Source: Bacillota bacterium (GTDB taxonomy: Bacteria; Bacillota; Clostridia; Oscillospirales; Acutalibacteraceae). Taken from it: a stretch of DNA of 8,813 bases. Shown in pieces: positions 1-5,848 of this stretch. The notes below the pieces were generated by a model. That model searched no databases, was not told where the DNA came from, and worked only from the letters and a program-made list of their open reading frames with translations. Where the stretch lies: contig JAEZJA010000025.1 of NCBI GenBank assembly GCA_023415895.1, forward strand, positions 1 to 8,813, written 5' to 3'. Within the stretch, counting starts at the first letter, position 1. Every line of letters starts with the position of its first letter. The position numbers and the translations under genes were made by a program.

Positions 1-94
1 GGTTGGGCGTGCGCGCAGCCGTAATGGCATTGCCTTTGGTATCGGGATTGAGGCCGAAGCCATCCATAATGATGAGTGCAACAGGTTTTTTCAT
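1..94 (-). CDS. gpmI: 2,3-bisphosphoglycerate-independent phosphoglycerate mutase, N-terminal fragment
   Basis: This is the first 31 codons of a gene that runs off the left edge. The product interconverts 3- and 2-phosphoglycerate in cytoplasmic glycolysis and uses two manganese ions. The visible N terminus reads MKKPVALIIMDGFGL, followed by NPDTKGNAITAARTPN. The MDGFGL segment is the hallmark first metal-binding loop of the alkaline-phosphatase-like fold, with Asp11 as the expected metal ligand, and the GNA-x5-TPN spacing also fits the family. The start is supported by an AGAGAGG ribosome binding site. It lies 41 bases after the AIM24-family gene and is the last visible gene of the pgk operon. 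The catalytic serine and the rest of the metal site are outside the window, so intactness cannot be judged. Confidence 0.9.
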   Translation of the reverse strand, partial: MKKPVALIIMDGFGLNPDTKGNAITAARTPN

Positions 95-135
95 AAGCAA
101 AGTGTTCCTCTCTTTCAGTATACCCCGGCTGGCGT

Positions 136-807
136 TTATTGCTTGCCCACGGCGAGCGAACCGGCCAGCTTGGAGAAGGGCATGGTCTGCAGCCAGATGT
201 GACCGGGGCCGGTCAGGCGGGTGTTGAACAACCCCTCGCCGCCGAACACGACGTTTTTGATTCCCTTGACCGATTCCACGGTCATCTGTACAGTGTCCGT
301 CATCGCGGCCAGGTGACCGGTGTCCACGAGCAGGGATTGACCCGCCGCGAGGTTGTATTCGACCACATGTCCATCAATTTCAAGGAAAGCCGTACCCTGT
401 CCGGACAGTTGCTGCATAATAAAGCCCTCGCCTCCGAAAAATCCCGCCCCAAACTTGCGTGCAAAGTGCGTGCGCAGCGTAATACCTCTTTCAGCAGCCA
501 AAAAGGCCGTTTTCTGAACAATGATGCTGGAAGCAGGAGTGATGGTGACGGGCAGAATGCGCCCGGGAAAGCTGGAGGCAAACGCAATAAGTCCTTCTCC
601 ACCTGTGCAGGTGTAATGGTTCATGAACATGGATTCGCCGCTGAACGCACGTCCGACGGCGCGGCCAAGGCCGCCTTCCATCTGTGTCTGCATGGTAATA
701 TTGGGGGTCATCCAACTCATGGCCCCCTTTTCGGTCAGCATGGTCTCCCCGCTTTGCAGGGTGCAGATCACGACGGGAAGGTTTTCGCCCTGAATCTCAT
801 AGCGCAT
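136..807 (-). CDS. AIM24-family (TIGR00266-type) protein
   Basis: A 223-residue protein of the AIM24/TIGR00266 family, named after a yeast mitochondrial protein. The bacterial members have no settled biochemical role, so no function is assigned. The sequence shows the family's beta-rich, glycine-rich pattern, with a GGEG motif recurring three times, at about residues 69-72, 125-128 and 189-192. Each is followed by a hydrophobic stretch, and the second and third continue with similar segments ending in GQG or GPG, so the protein appears built from related beta modules. No signal peptide or membrane helix is seen, so it is probably cytoplasmic. The start has a strong GGGAGG site seven bases upstream. 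It sits 38 bases after tpiA and 41 bases before gpmI, on the same strand, so it is almost certainly cotranscribed with the glycolytic genes. Length is normal for the family. Confidence 0.87.
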   Translation of the reverse strand: MRYEIQGENLPVVICTLQSGETMLTEKGAMSWMTPNITMQTQMEGGLGRAVGRAFSGESMFMNHYTCTGGEGLIAFASSFPGRILPVTITPASSIIVQKTAFLAAERGITLRTHFARKFGAGFFGGEGFIMQQLSGQGTAFLEIDGHVVEYNLAAGQSLLVDTGHLAAMTDTVQMTVESVKGIKNVVFGGEGLFNTRLTGPGHIWLQTMPFSKLAGSLAVGKQ

Positions 808-845
808 TGGTTTGCCTCCCTTTATTATGAATTCATCAATAGAAT

Positions 846-1601
846 TTATCTAGCCGCCTTGACGATAACAGCAAAATCGTCGGGCTTGAGGGAAGCGCCG
901 CCGATCAGACCGCCGTCGACATCCGGCTGTGCCAGCAGTTCGGCAGCATTTGCGGCATTCATCGAACCGCCGTATTGTACCACGGTGCTGTCGGCAACGG
1001 TCGCAGAGTACAGCCCGGCGATCGTTTGACGGATGAGCGCGCAGACTTCATTGGCCTGCTGCGCCGTCGCCGTACGGCCGGTACCGATTGCCCAGACGGG
1101 CTCGTAGGCAATGATGACGCGCGCCATTTCCTCAGCGGATACGCCGCCCAGAGCAATTTTCGTCTGCATGGCAACAACTTCGCCCGTCACGCCCTGTTCG
1201 CGCTGTTCCAGATATTCACCGACGCACAGAATCACGGTCAGACCGGCATCCAATGCGGCGCGCACTCTCTTCTGAACGGTCACATCGGTATCGCCGAAGT
1301 AAGTGCGGCGCTCGCTGTGGCCGATGATGACATAGCCAACTTGCATGCTCTTGAGCATTTCGGCGGAAATTTCACCAGTGAAGGCGCCCGACTTTTCCCA
1401 GTGGCAGTTCTGCGCGGCAACACCGATGTTGGTTCCCCACGTCGCCTCCAATGCGGCAGGCAGATCCACGAAGGGGACACCCACGACCACCTTACAGGCG
1501 GCATCTGCCACCAGGGGTTTGAGGGCTTCGATCAGCGCAGCGGCTTCCTGAGGGTTCTTATTCATTTTCCAGTTTCCGGCGATTACATAAGTGCGACTCA
1601 T
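846..1601 (-). CDS. tpiA: Triosephosphate isomerase
   Basis: A 251-residue cytoplasmic glycolytic enzyme that interconverts dihydroxyacetone phosphate and glyceraldehyde 3-phosphate. All catalytic elements are present: the N-terminal GNWKMN motif with Lys12, the electrophilic His95 in GHSERR, and the general base Glu167 in AYEPVWAIGTG. The last motif runs into the mobile phosphate-gripping loop 6. The other phosphate-binding loops are GGSMN (211-215) and GGLIGGASL (230-238). Length matches the family. An in-frame ATG lies four codons upstream at 1613, but it falls inside the AGGATGG ribosome binding site. The ATG at 1601, eight bases beyond that site, is therefore preferred, and it also gives the usual short N terminus. 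The gene follows pgk after a 109-base gap that contains a hairpin, and is followed by the AIM24-family gene. Confidence 0.97.
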   Translation of the reverse strand: MSRTYVIAGNWKMNKNPQEAAALIEALKPLVADAACKVVVGVPFVDLPAALEATWGTNIGVAAQNCHWEKSGAFTGEISAEMLKSMQVGYVIIGHSERRTYFGDTDVTVQKRVRAALDAGLTVILCVGEYLEQREQGVTGEVVAMQTKIALGGVSAEEMARVIIAYEPVWAIGTGRTATAQQANEVCALIRQTIAGLYSATVADSTVVQYGGSMNAANAAELLAQPDVDGGLIGGASLKPDDFAVIVKAAR

Positions 1602-1609
1602 ACGAACAA

Positions 1610-1616
1610 CCATCCT
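1610..1616 (-). promoter_or_regulatory. Ribosome binding site that decides the tpiA start
   Basis: AGGATGG on the minus strand lies eight bases before the ATG at 1601. It overlaps the alternative upstream ATG (1611-1613), which therefore cannot use it. Confidence 0.75.
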
Positions 1617-1650
1617 TTTTCATTATCATTGCGTGTTTTCATAGGAAATA

Positions 1651-1691
1651 CAGGGATGCAGAGAGGAACATGGCCCCACACTGCACCCCTG
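1651..1691 (-). other. Intercistronic hairpin between pgk and tpiA
   Basis: On the minus strand CAGGGGTGCAG (1681-1691) can pair with CTGCATCCCTG (1651-1661). This forms an 11-base-pair stem with one G-U pair and a 19-base loop. No run of T follows it, so it is unlikely to be a simple terminator. It could instead mark an mRNA processing or stabilising site that sets the ratio of pgk to tpiA message. The pairing is read directly; the role is inference. Confidence 0.5.
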
Positions 1692-1710
1692 CATAGACAT
1701 GTGTATAACC

Positions 1711-2901
1711 TTATTTATCGTTGAGGCAGGCAATACCCGGCAGTTCCAGACCTTCGAGGAATTCCAGAGAAGCACCGCCGCCTGTGGAAATATGCGTCAT
1801 CTGCTTGGCAAAGCCCAGCTGTTCTACCGCTGCGGCCGAATCGCCGCCGCCGATGATGGAAATGGCGTTGCTGTCGGCAATTGCCTTGGCAACCGCGGTG
1901 GTGCCCTTGGCAAACGGAGCCATCTCAAACACGCCCATCGGGCCGTTCCACACAACCGTGCCTGCGTTCTTGATCGCATTGGCAAACAGCTCCATGGTCT
2001 TGGGGCCAATGTCCAAGCCCATCCAGCCGTCATCAATGTTTCCTTCAAAGACCTTGGTGTTGGCGTTGATATCAAACGCATCAGCCGCCATGTTGTCGTC
2101 GGGCAGCAGGAACTGAATGCCCTTTGCTTTGGCTTTTGCCAAAATTTCTTTGGCCAGCTCCACTTTGTCGGCTTCAAACTTGGAGTCGCCGATGGTGTAG
2201 CCCATCGCCGCTTTGAAGGTATAGGCCATAGCGCCGCCGATAATCAGCGTGTCGACCTTGTCAATCAGGTTGGTAATGACGCCAATTTTATCCGAAACTT
2301 TGGCACCGCCCAGGATCGCGACGAAGGGACGCTTGGGGTCTTGCAGTGCGCCACCCATGATCGAAATTTCCTTCTGGATGAGGTAGCCGCAGACGGCCGG
2401 CAGGTAATCGGCAACACCAGCGGTCGAGGAGTGAGCACGATGAGCCGTACCAAAAGCATCGTTGACATAAATATCAGCCAAAGAGGCCAGTGCTTTGGAG
2501 AACTCGGGATCGTTCTTCGTTTCTTCCTTGTAGAAGCGCACATTTTCGATGATCATGATCTCACCGGGTTTGAGATCCTTGGCCATTGCATGGGCTTGCT
2601 CACCAATGATGTCCGTTGTGAACTTGATCTCCTTGTTCATCAGCTCGGACAGGCGCTTGGCAACGGGAGCCAGCGTGCACTTTTTCTTGGATTCTTCATC
2701 CTTCGGACGGCCGAGGTGAGAACACAGGATCACAGCAGCGCCATGATCGGCAAGATACTGAATGGTAGGAATCGATTCGCGGATGCGCTTGTCATCGGTG
2801 ATGACACCGTCAGCCAGCGGCACGTTGAAATCGCAGCGTACAAGGACCTTTTTTCCATTCACATCGATGTCTTCAATGGTTTTCTTATTGAGATAGTTCA
2901 T
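1711..2901 (-). CDS. pgk: Phosphoglycerate kinase
   Basis: A 396-residue monomeric cytoplasmic kinase. It transfers phosphate from 1,3-bisphosphoglycerate to ADP, the first ATP-forming step of glycolysis. The N-terminal substrate domain shows VRCDFNVP (21-28, Asp24 and Asn26), the SHLGRP loop (61-66) and ENVRFYKEE (119-127, Arg122). The C-terminal nucleotide domain shows GGAKVSDKI (198-206), the ATP-binding GGGDSAA (351-357) and [13 protein letters not shown] (372-384). Length is standard for bacteria and no key residue is missing. The start follows a good AAAGGG-type ribosome binding site, and a vegetative promoter lies about 60 bases upstream, making this the first gene of the operon. No glyceraldehyde-3-phosphate dehydrogenase gene lies directly upstream, where many Firmicutes carry it; a spore-protein gene is found there instead. 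Confidence 0.98.
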   Translation of the reverse strand: MNYLNKKTIEDIDVNGKKVLVRCDFNVPLADGVITDDKRIRESIPTIQYLADHGAAVILCSHLGRPKDEESKKKCTLAPVAKRLSELMNKEIKFTTDIIGEQAHAMAKDLKPGEIMIIENVRFYKEETKNDPEFSKALASLADIYVNDAFGTAHRAHSSTAGVADYLPAVCGYLIQKEISIMGGALQDPKRPFVAILGGAKVSDKIGVITNLIDKVDTLIIGGAMAYTFKAAMGYTIGDSKFEADKVELAKEILAKAKAKGIQFLLPDDNMAADAFDINANTKVFEGNIDDGWMGLDIGPKTMELFANAIKNAGTVVWNGPMGVFEMAPFAKGTTAVAKAIADSNAISIIGGGDSAAAVEQLGFAKQMTHISTGGGASLEFLEGLELPGIACLNDK

Positions 2902-2960
2902 ATAGACACCCTTTCTAAAAAATTAGCTCGTTAAAAATAAAACAATCCTCACAACCTATT

Positions 2961-2989
2961 ATATTATCGTATCTTCCTATATTTTGCAA
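2961..2989 (-). promoter_or_regulatory. Sigma-A-type promoter of the pgk-tpiA-AIM24-gpmI operon
   Basis: On the minus strand the -35 box is TTGCAA (2984-2989), the spacer is exactly 17 bases, and the -10 box is TAATAT (2961-2966). The predicted start of transcription is near 2954, giving a leader of about 50 bases before pgk. The surroundings are very AT-rich. A second -10-like TATAAT overlaps it slightly downstream but would have a 20-base spacer. Confidence 0.75.
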
Positions 2990-3054
2990 GGGAAAAGGCA
3001 TAAAATTCCCCTTTGGCCAAAAAATTTATTCGGAAGAAGCCGTTGTCTGAATGC

Positions 3055-3090
3055 AAAAACCGTCCGGAGGACGATTGTCCTCCGGACGGT
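3055..3090 (-). terminator. Rho-independent terminator of the spore-protein gene
   Basis: A perfect 14-base-pair inverted repeat (3059-3072 with 3077-3090) with a four-base loop, GC-rich, followed on the minus strand by TTTT. It begins 17 bases after the spore-protein stop codon. It should insulate the gene from the pgk promoter downstream. Confidence 0.9.
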
Positions 3091-3106
3091 ATGAGATGGG
3101 TTTTAA

Positions 3107-3298
3107 TTACTTAATGTTATTCTCGTACTGTTCGACCATCTTTTTGACCATCTGGCCACCGATCGAACCGGCCTGTTTAGAGGTCAGATCGCCATTGTAA
3201 CCTTGTTTCAGATTCACGCCGACTTCGCTTGCTGCTTCCATCTTAAAACGATCGAGACCCTCGCGAGCTTCAGGAACTAAATTCTTGTTACTAGACAT
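3107..3298 (-). CDS. Small acid-soluble spore protein, alpha/beta type
   Basis: A 63-residue alpha/beta-type SASP. These proteins coat DNA in the dormant spore core, protect it from UV and chemical damage, and feed germination with amino acids after cleavage by the protease GPR. The family signatures are clear: RFKMEAASEVGVNL (18-30 region), which contains the expected GPR cleavage point after Glu21, and a GSIGGQMVKKMVEQYE segment (45-59) near the C terminus. The start at 3298 is preferred over an ATG six codons upstream. The AAGGAG site at the correct nine-base spacing lies between the two, and the resulting MSSNKNLVPEA start is typical. It is a single-gene unit with its own terminator, read away from the rightward sugar operon. 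Expression in the forespore under sigma-G is expected from the family. Confidence 0.95.
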   Translation of the reverse strand: MSSNKNLVPEAREGLDRFKMEAASEVGVNLKQGYNGDLTSKQAGSIGGQMVKKMVEQYENNIK

Positions 3299-3324
3299 AC
3301 ATCTACACTCCTTCATGTTTTGGC

Positions 3325-3338
3325 GGCTTTCGCCGCGG
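3325..3338 (-). other. GNRA-capped hairpin in the spore-protein mRNA leader
   Basis: On the minus strand GCGGC-GAAA-GCCGC forms a five-base-pair GC stem closed by a GAAA tetraloop, an unusually stable RNA motif. It ends about 16 bases before the AAGGAG site. On the plus strand it is followed by six T residues, but no plus-strand gene ends here. A 5' stabilising element for a long-lived spore mRNA is a reasonable inference. Confidence 0.4.
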
Positions 3339-3351
3339 ATTTTTTAATGCG

Positions 3352-3386
3352 TTTGCCTGTAGTATTGTTCGCCGCCGCCAGGCAAA
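3352..3386. repeat. 8-bp inverted repeat upstream of the spore-protein gene
   Basis: TTTGCCTG (3352-3359) and CAGGCAAA (3379-3386) are perfect inverted copies separated by 19 bases. The centre-to-centre distance of 27 bases is longer than a typical single operator. It overlaps the most plausible spore-gene promoter region, so it may be an operator or a leader hairpin. Confidence 0.4.
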
Positions 3387-3391
3387 TATGA
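3360..3391 (-). promoter_or_regulatory. Weak candidate sigma-G-type promoter for the spore-protein gene
   Basis: On the minus strand TCATA (3387-3391) resembles the sigma-G -35 element, and AATACTA (3360-3366) differs by one base from a CATACTA -10. The spacing of 20 bases is longer than the usual 17-18, so the call is tentative. Confidence 0.22.
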
Positions 3392-3628
3392 GAGGGAAGT
3401 TGTGTCACCGGATGTGGAATTTCCCAACGCGATGGCGGCGGGGCATCCGTACACGAATCGAAAAATAGTTTGCAAACATTTTATTTCATTCACAACTATC
3501 TTATCGACTTTTTTTGCCGTGATCGGATTCGACAATATTTTATGCGTAATCGCTATAAAAATGCAGAAAATATTTGACAAATGACGAATAATTTGCAGCT
3601 TATTGGCTTTTGAACACACAATCGACCG

Positions 3629-3657
3629 TTGAAAAACCTTGGCAGGCGTGCTAGAAT
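3629..3657 (+). promoter_or_regulatory. Sigma-A-type promoter of the isomerase-oxidoreductase operon
   Basis: The -35 box TTGAAA (3629-3634), a 17-base spacer and the -10 box TAGAAT (3652-3657) give a predicted start near 3664. That leaves a leader of about 70 bases before the ATG at 3735. Confidence 0.75.
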
Positions 3658-3734
3658 CAATACAAACTTTATTCTATGCAGACCGGTGAAATAGCGCTTT
3701 CCGGACTGCTTCCAGAAAGGAAAGGACAGTCATT

Positions 3735-4556
3735 ATGAAACGTTTTCCGATTGCCCTGCAGCTGTATTCGGTTCGGGATGATATGGCTGCTGATTTTGAG
3801 GGGACACTCAAAAAGGTAAAAGAACTGGGATATGACGGCGTGGAATTTGCCGGTTTGTTCAATCAATCACCTGCGGATGTGCGCAAGCTGCTGGACACGC
3901 TCGGTCTTGTTGCCGTGTCGGCGCATGTGCCGTATGTGGATATGCTCGAGAATCCGGAGAAGGTTATGGACGATTATGCCGCGCTCGGCTGCCGCTTTGT
4001 TGCCGTGCCGTATATTGACAAAACCTTGTTTTATGACAAAGACAAATTTGCCGAGTTTGCCACAAACCTGAACATGCTCGGAAAAGCTGCCGCGGACAAG
4101 GGCATGACGCTTTTGTATCACAATCACGATTTTGAATTTCAAAAAGTAGAGGGCGAGTACGCGCTGGATATGCTGTACCGCACCGTGCCCGCAGAGCGTT
4201 TAAAAACACAGCTGGATACCTGCTGGGTTAACGTCGGCGGCGAGAACCCGGCGGATTACCTGCGCAAGTATGCCGGTCGCGCACCCATCGTGCACCTCAA
4301 GGACTTTGTCGGACAAAAGAGCGAGAAAATGTACGCCCTGATCGGCATTGACGACGGCGATCAGAAGAGCGAGCAACCCCAGAGCTTTGAGTTCCGCCCG
4401 CTAGGCTATGGCTATCAGAAATTCCCCGGGATTTTGGAGGCTGCTGAACAAGCCGGTGCCGATTGGGTTGTTGTGGAGCAGGATATGCCGAGCATGGGAA
4501 AAACGCCCATGGAATGCGCCGCGATGAGCATACAATATCTCAAGACTCTGTATTAA
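3735..4556 (+). CDS. Sugar phosphate isomerase/epimerase family protein (xylose isomerase-like TIM barrel)
   Basis: A 273-residue, metal-dependent TIM-barrel protein of the IolE/AP-endonuclease-2-like superfamily. Members isomerise or epimerise sugars, dehydrate inosose, or cleave 3-keto-glycosides. The start region with LQLYSVRD (9-16) is the common first strand. YHNHDFEF (128-135), Asp161 in QLDTCWV, His187 in VHLKD and Glu248 in VVEQD sit where the metal ligands and catalytic acids of this fold occur. No signal peptide is present, so it is likely cytoplasmic. The ATG follows an AAAGGA site at eight bases. The next gene, 35 bases downstream, is a Gfo/Idh/MocA oxidoreductase, so the two probably act in turn on the same substrate. 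The substrate cannot be read from sequence; inosose dehydration, keto-sugar epimerisation and keto-glycoside cleavage all remain possible. Confidence 0.88.
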   Translation: MKRFPIALQLYSVRDDMAADFEGTLKKVKELGYDGVEFAGLFNQSPADVRKLLDTLGLVAVSAHVPYVDMLENPEKVMDDYAALGCRFVAVPYIDKTLFYDKDKFAEFATNLNMLGKAAADKGMTLLYHNHDFEFQKVEGEYALDMLYRTVPAERLKTQLDTCWVNVGGENPADYLRKYAGRAPIVHLKDFVGQKSEKMYALIGIDDGDQKSEQPQSFEFRPLGYGYQKFPGILEAAEQAGADWVVVEQDMPSMGKTPMECAAMSIQYLKTLY

Positions 4557-4559
4557 TTG

Positions 4560-4568
4560 TGGTATACT
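4560..4568 (+). promoter_or_regulatory. Possible internal extended -10 promoter before the oxidoreductase gene
   Basis: TGG-TATACT matches an extended -10 element (TGnTATAAT) with one mismatch, immediately after the isomerase stop codon. No good -35 box lies 17 bases upstream. Transcription from it would start only about 17 bases before the ATG. It may add to read-through from the main promoter. Confidence 0.3.
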
Positions 4569-4591
4569 GTTTATAACAAAGGAGAATCAGC

Positions 4592-5740
4592 ATGTCAGAT
4601 GCCGTATTGAACCAATTTACACAGCAGGTCGACGATAAACCCGTGATTGACACCTCCCGCAAGCTGCGCGTGGGGATTATCGGTACCGGTTGGATCGCAG
4701 AAGCGCATATAGAATGCTATAAGCAGATGCCCGATGTGGAGATCGTGGCCGGCGCCGACCTGATCCCCGGAAAGGCCGAAGCCTTTTTTAAACGCTATGA
4801 TGTGGAGGGCGTCCGTTGCTATCCCAACCACAAGGCGATGCTGGATGCCGAACAGCTCGATGCTGTCAGTGTCTGTACCTACAATGCCACCCATGCGCAG
4901 TGCACGATTGATGCGCTTGAAAAGGGCGTAAATGTGCTTCTCGAGAAACCCATGTGCGTGACCATCGATGAGGCTGCCGCTATTATCCGCGCCGAAAAGA
5001 AGAGCGGCAAACTGTTGTCCATCGGATTTCAACCGCGCGTGGATCAGAACATGCAGATGATCAAGAAAATCGTTGAGTCGGGTGAGCTGGGCGAGATCTA
5101 TTACATACAAACCGGGGGCGGACGTCGCCGCGGCATTCCGAACAGCACCTTCATTGAGAAAAAGACGGCCGGCATCGGCGCCCTGGGCGACATTGGCTGC
5201 TATTCTCTGGATATGGTACTCAACGCCATCGGGTATCCCAAGCCCCTGACAGTTACGGGCTATACTTCCAACTTCTTTGGTACCAACCCGCTGTACAACA
5301 ATCCCGCGGATGCGGCGCGCTTTGATGTGGACGATTTTGCCGCAGCGTTTATCCGTCTGGAGGGTGGCATCGTTCTGGATTTCCGCATTTCTTGGGCGAT
5401 GCATGTCAACACGCCGGGCGATACGATCATCATGGGGAAAAAAGGGGCACTGCGCATTCCTTCGACCGAGTGCTGGAACGGCACGGTCGGCGGCCCGATG
5501 ACGCTCTATCATGATGTGGCCGGTCAGCAGACCGAAACGGTGATCCCGCTACTCCCGCAGAGCGATTCCTCCGGCGGTTTGTTCTACAGCAAGATCCGCT
5601 CCTTCCTGGATGCCATTAAGAACGGCACAGAGGCTCCCGTACCTTCATGTCAAATTCTTTATAATCAGGCGATCATAGACGGTATTGTCAAGTCGGCTGA
5701 GGCGGGACGCGAGATAGAGATCACCATCCCGGAAATCTGA
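4592..5740 (+). CDS. Gfo/Idh/MocA family NAD(P)-dependent oxidoreductase
   Basis: A 382-residue two-domain dehydrogenase acting on a sugar, cyclitol or related polyol, with bound or diffusible NAD(P). After an N-terminal extension of about 25 residues comes the Rossmann fold with GIIGTGWIAEAH (28-39). The conserved EKP motif (118-120, Lys119) joins the two domains. The active-site segment GALGDIGCYSLD (196-207) carries Asp200 and Tyr204. A tyrosine here, where inositol dehydrogenases have histidine, resembles the glucose-fructose oxidoreductase branch. The ATG has an AAAGGAG site seven bases upstream. It follows the TIM-barrel gene closely and precedes a terminator, so the two genes form a complete unit. 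No export signal is seen. The substrate is not identifiable from sequence. Confidence 0.92.
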   Translation: MSDAVLNQFTQQVDDKPVIDTSRKLRVGIIGTGWIAEAHIECYKQMPDVEIVAGADLIPGKAEAFFKRYDVEGVRCYPNHKAMLDAEQLDAVSVCTYNATHAQCTIDALEKGVNVLLEKPMCVTIDEAAAIIRAEKKSGKLLSIGFQPRVDQNMQMIKKIVESGELGEIYYIQTGGGRRRGIPNSTFIEKKTAGIGALGDIGCYSLDMVLNAIGYPKPLTVTGYTSNFFGTNPLYNNPADAARFDVDDFAAAFIRLEGGIVLDFRISWAMHVNTPGDTIIMGKKGALRIPSTECWNGTVGGPMTLYHDVAGQQTETVIPLLPQSDSSGGLFYSKIRSFLDAIKNGTEAPVPSCQILYNQAIIDGIVKSAEAGREIEITIPEI

Positions 5741-5760
5741 GACACACTTGTCACCCGCAT

Positions 5761-5800
5761 AAAAACGGTCCCCCGGAAGAATACTTTCGGGGGACCGTTT
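5761..5800. terminator. Bidirectional Rho-independent terminator between convergent genes
   Basis: A 16-base-pair stem (5763-5778 with 5785-5800, one G-T pair) around a six-base loop. On the plus strand it follows the oxidoreductase gene and ends in TTTGTTATT. On the minus strand the stem is followed by TTTTT, serving the E2-like gene that ends at 5849. Confidence 0.88.
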
Positions 5801-5848
5801 GTTATTATGGCAGGTGCGGCGCTCAAGTAGTGAAAAAGGCCGAGCACC

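Larger units (their letters stand above)
3299..3734. other. 436-base divergent intergenic region
   Basis: It separates the leftward spore-protein gene from the rightward isomerase gene. It holds the spore gene's leader hairpin, a longer inverted repeat, an AT-rich middle (about 3460-3600) with no recognisable gene, and the rightward promoter. Open frames here on either strand start at GTG without a ribosome binding site and resemble nothing known, so they are not called. Confidence 0.7.

Noticed and set aside
139..1029. A plus-strand open frame of 296 codons opposite the AIM24-family gene and tpiA
   Set aside because: It is antisense to two recognisable genes, crosses their boundary, and has no protein-like character or translation signal.
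1699..2934. A plus-strand open frame of 411 codons opposite pgk
   Set aside because: It is longer than pgk but has no ribosome binding site, resembles no protein family, and is explained by the codon bias of the well-identified kinase on the other strand.
3320..3350. Reading the hairpin followed by TTTTTT as a plus-strand terminator
   Set aside because: No plus-strand gene ends here; the genes to the left are all on the minus strand, so a leader hairpin of the spore gene is more sensible.
3344..3619. A minus-strand open frame of 91 codons in the divergent intergenic region
   Set aside because: It begins with GTG without a ribosome binding site, would run through the spore-protein promoter region, and matches nothing known.
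4595..5512. A minus-strand open frame of 305 codons opposite the oxidoreductase gene
   Set aside because: It is a shadow of a clear Gfo/Idh/MocA gene, with no start signal and no recognisable motif.
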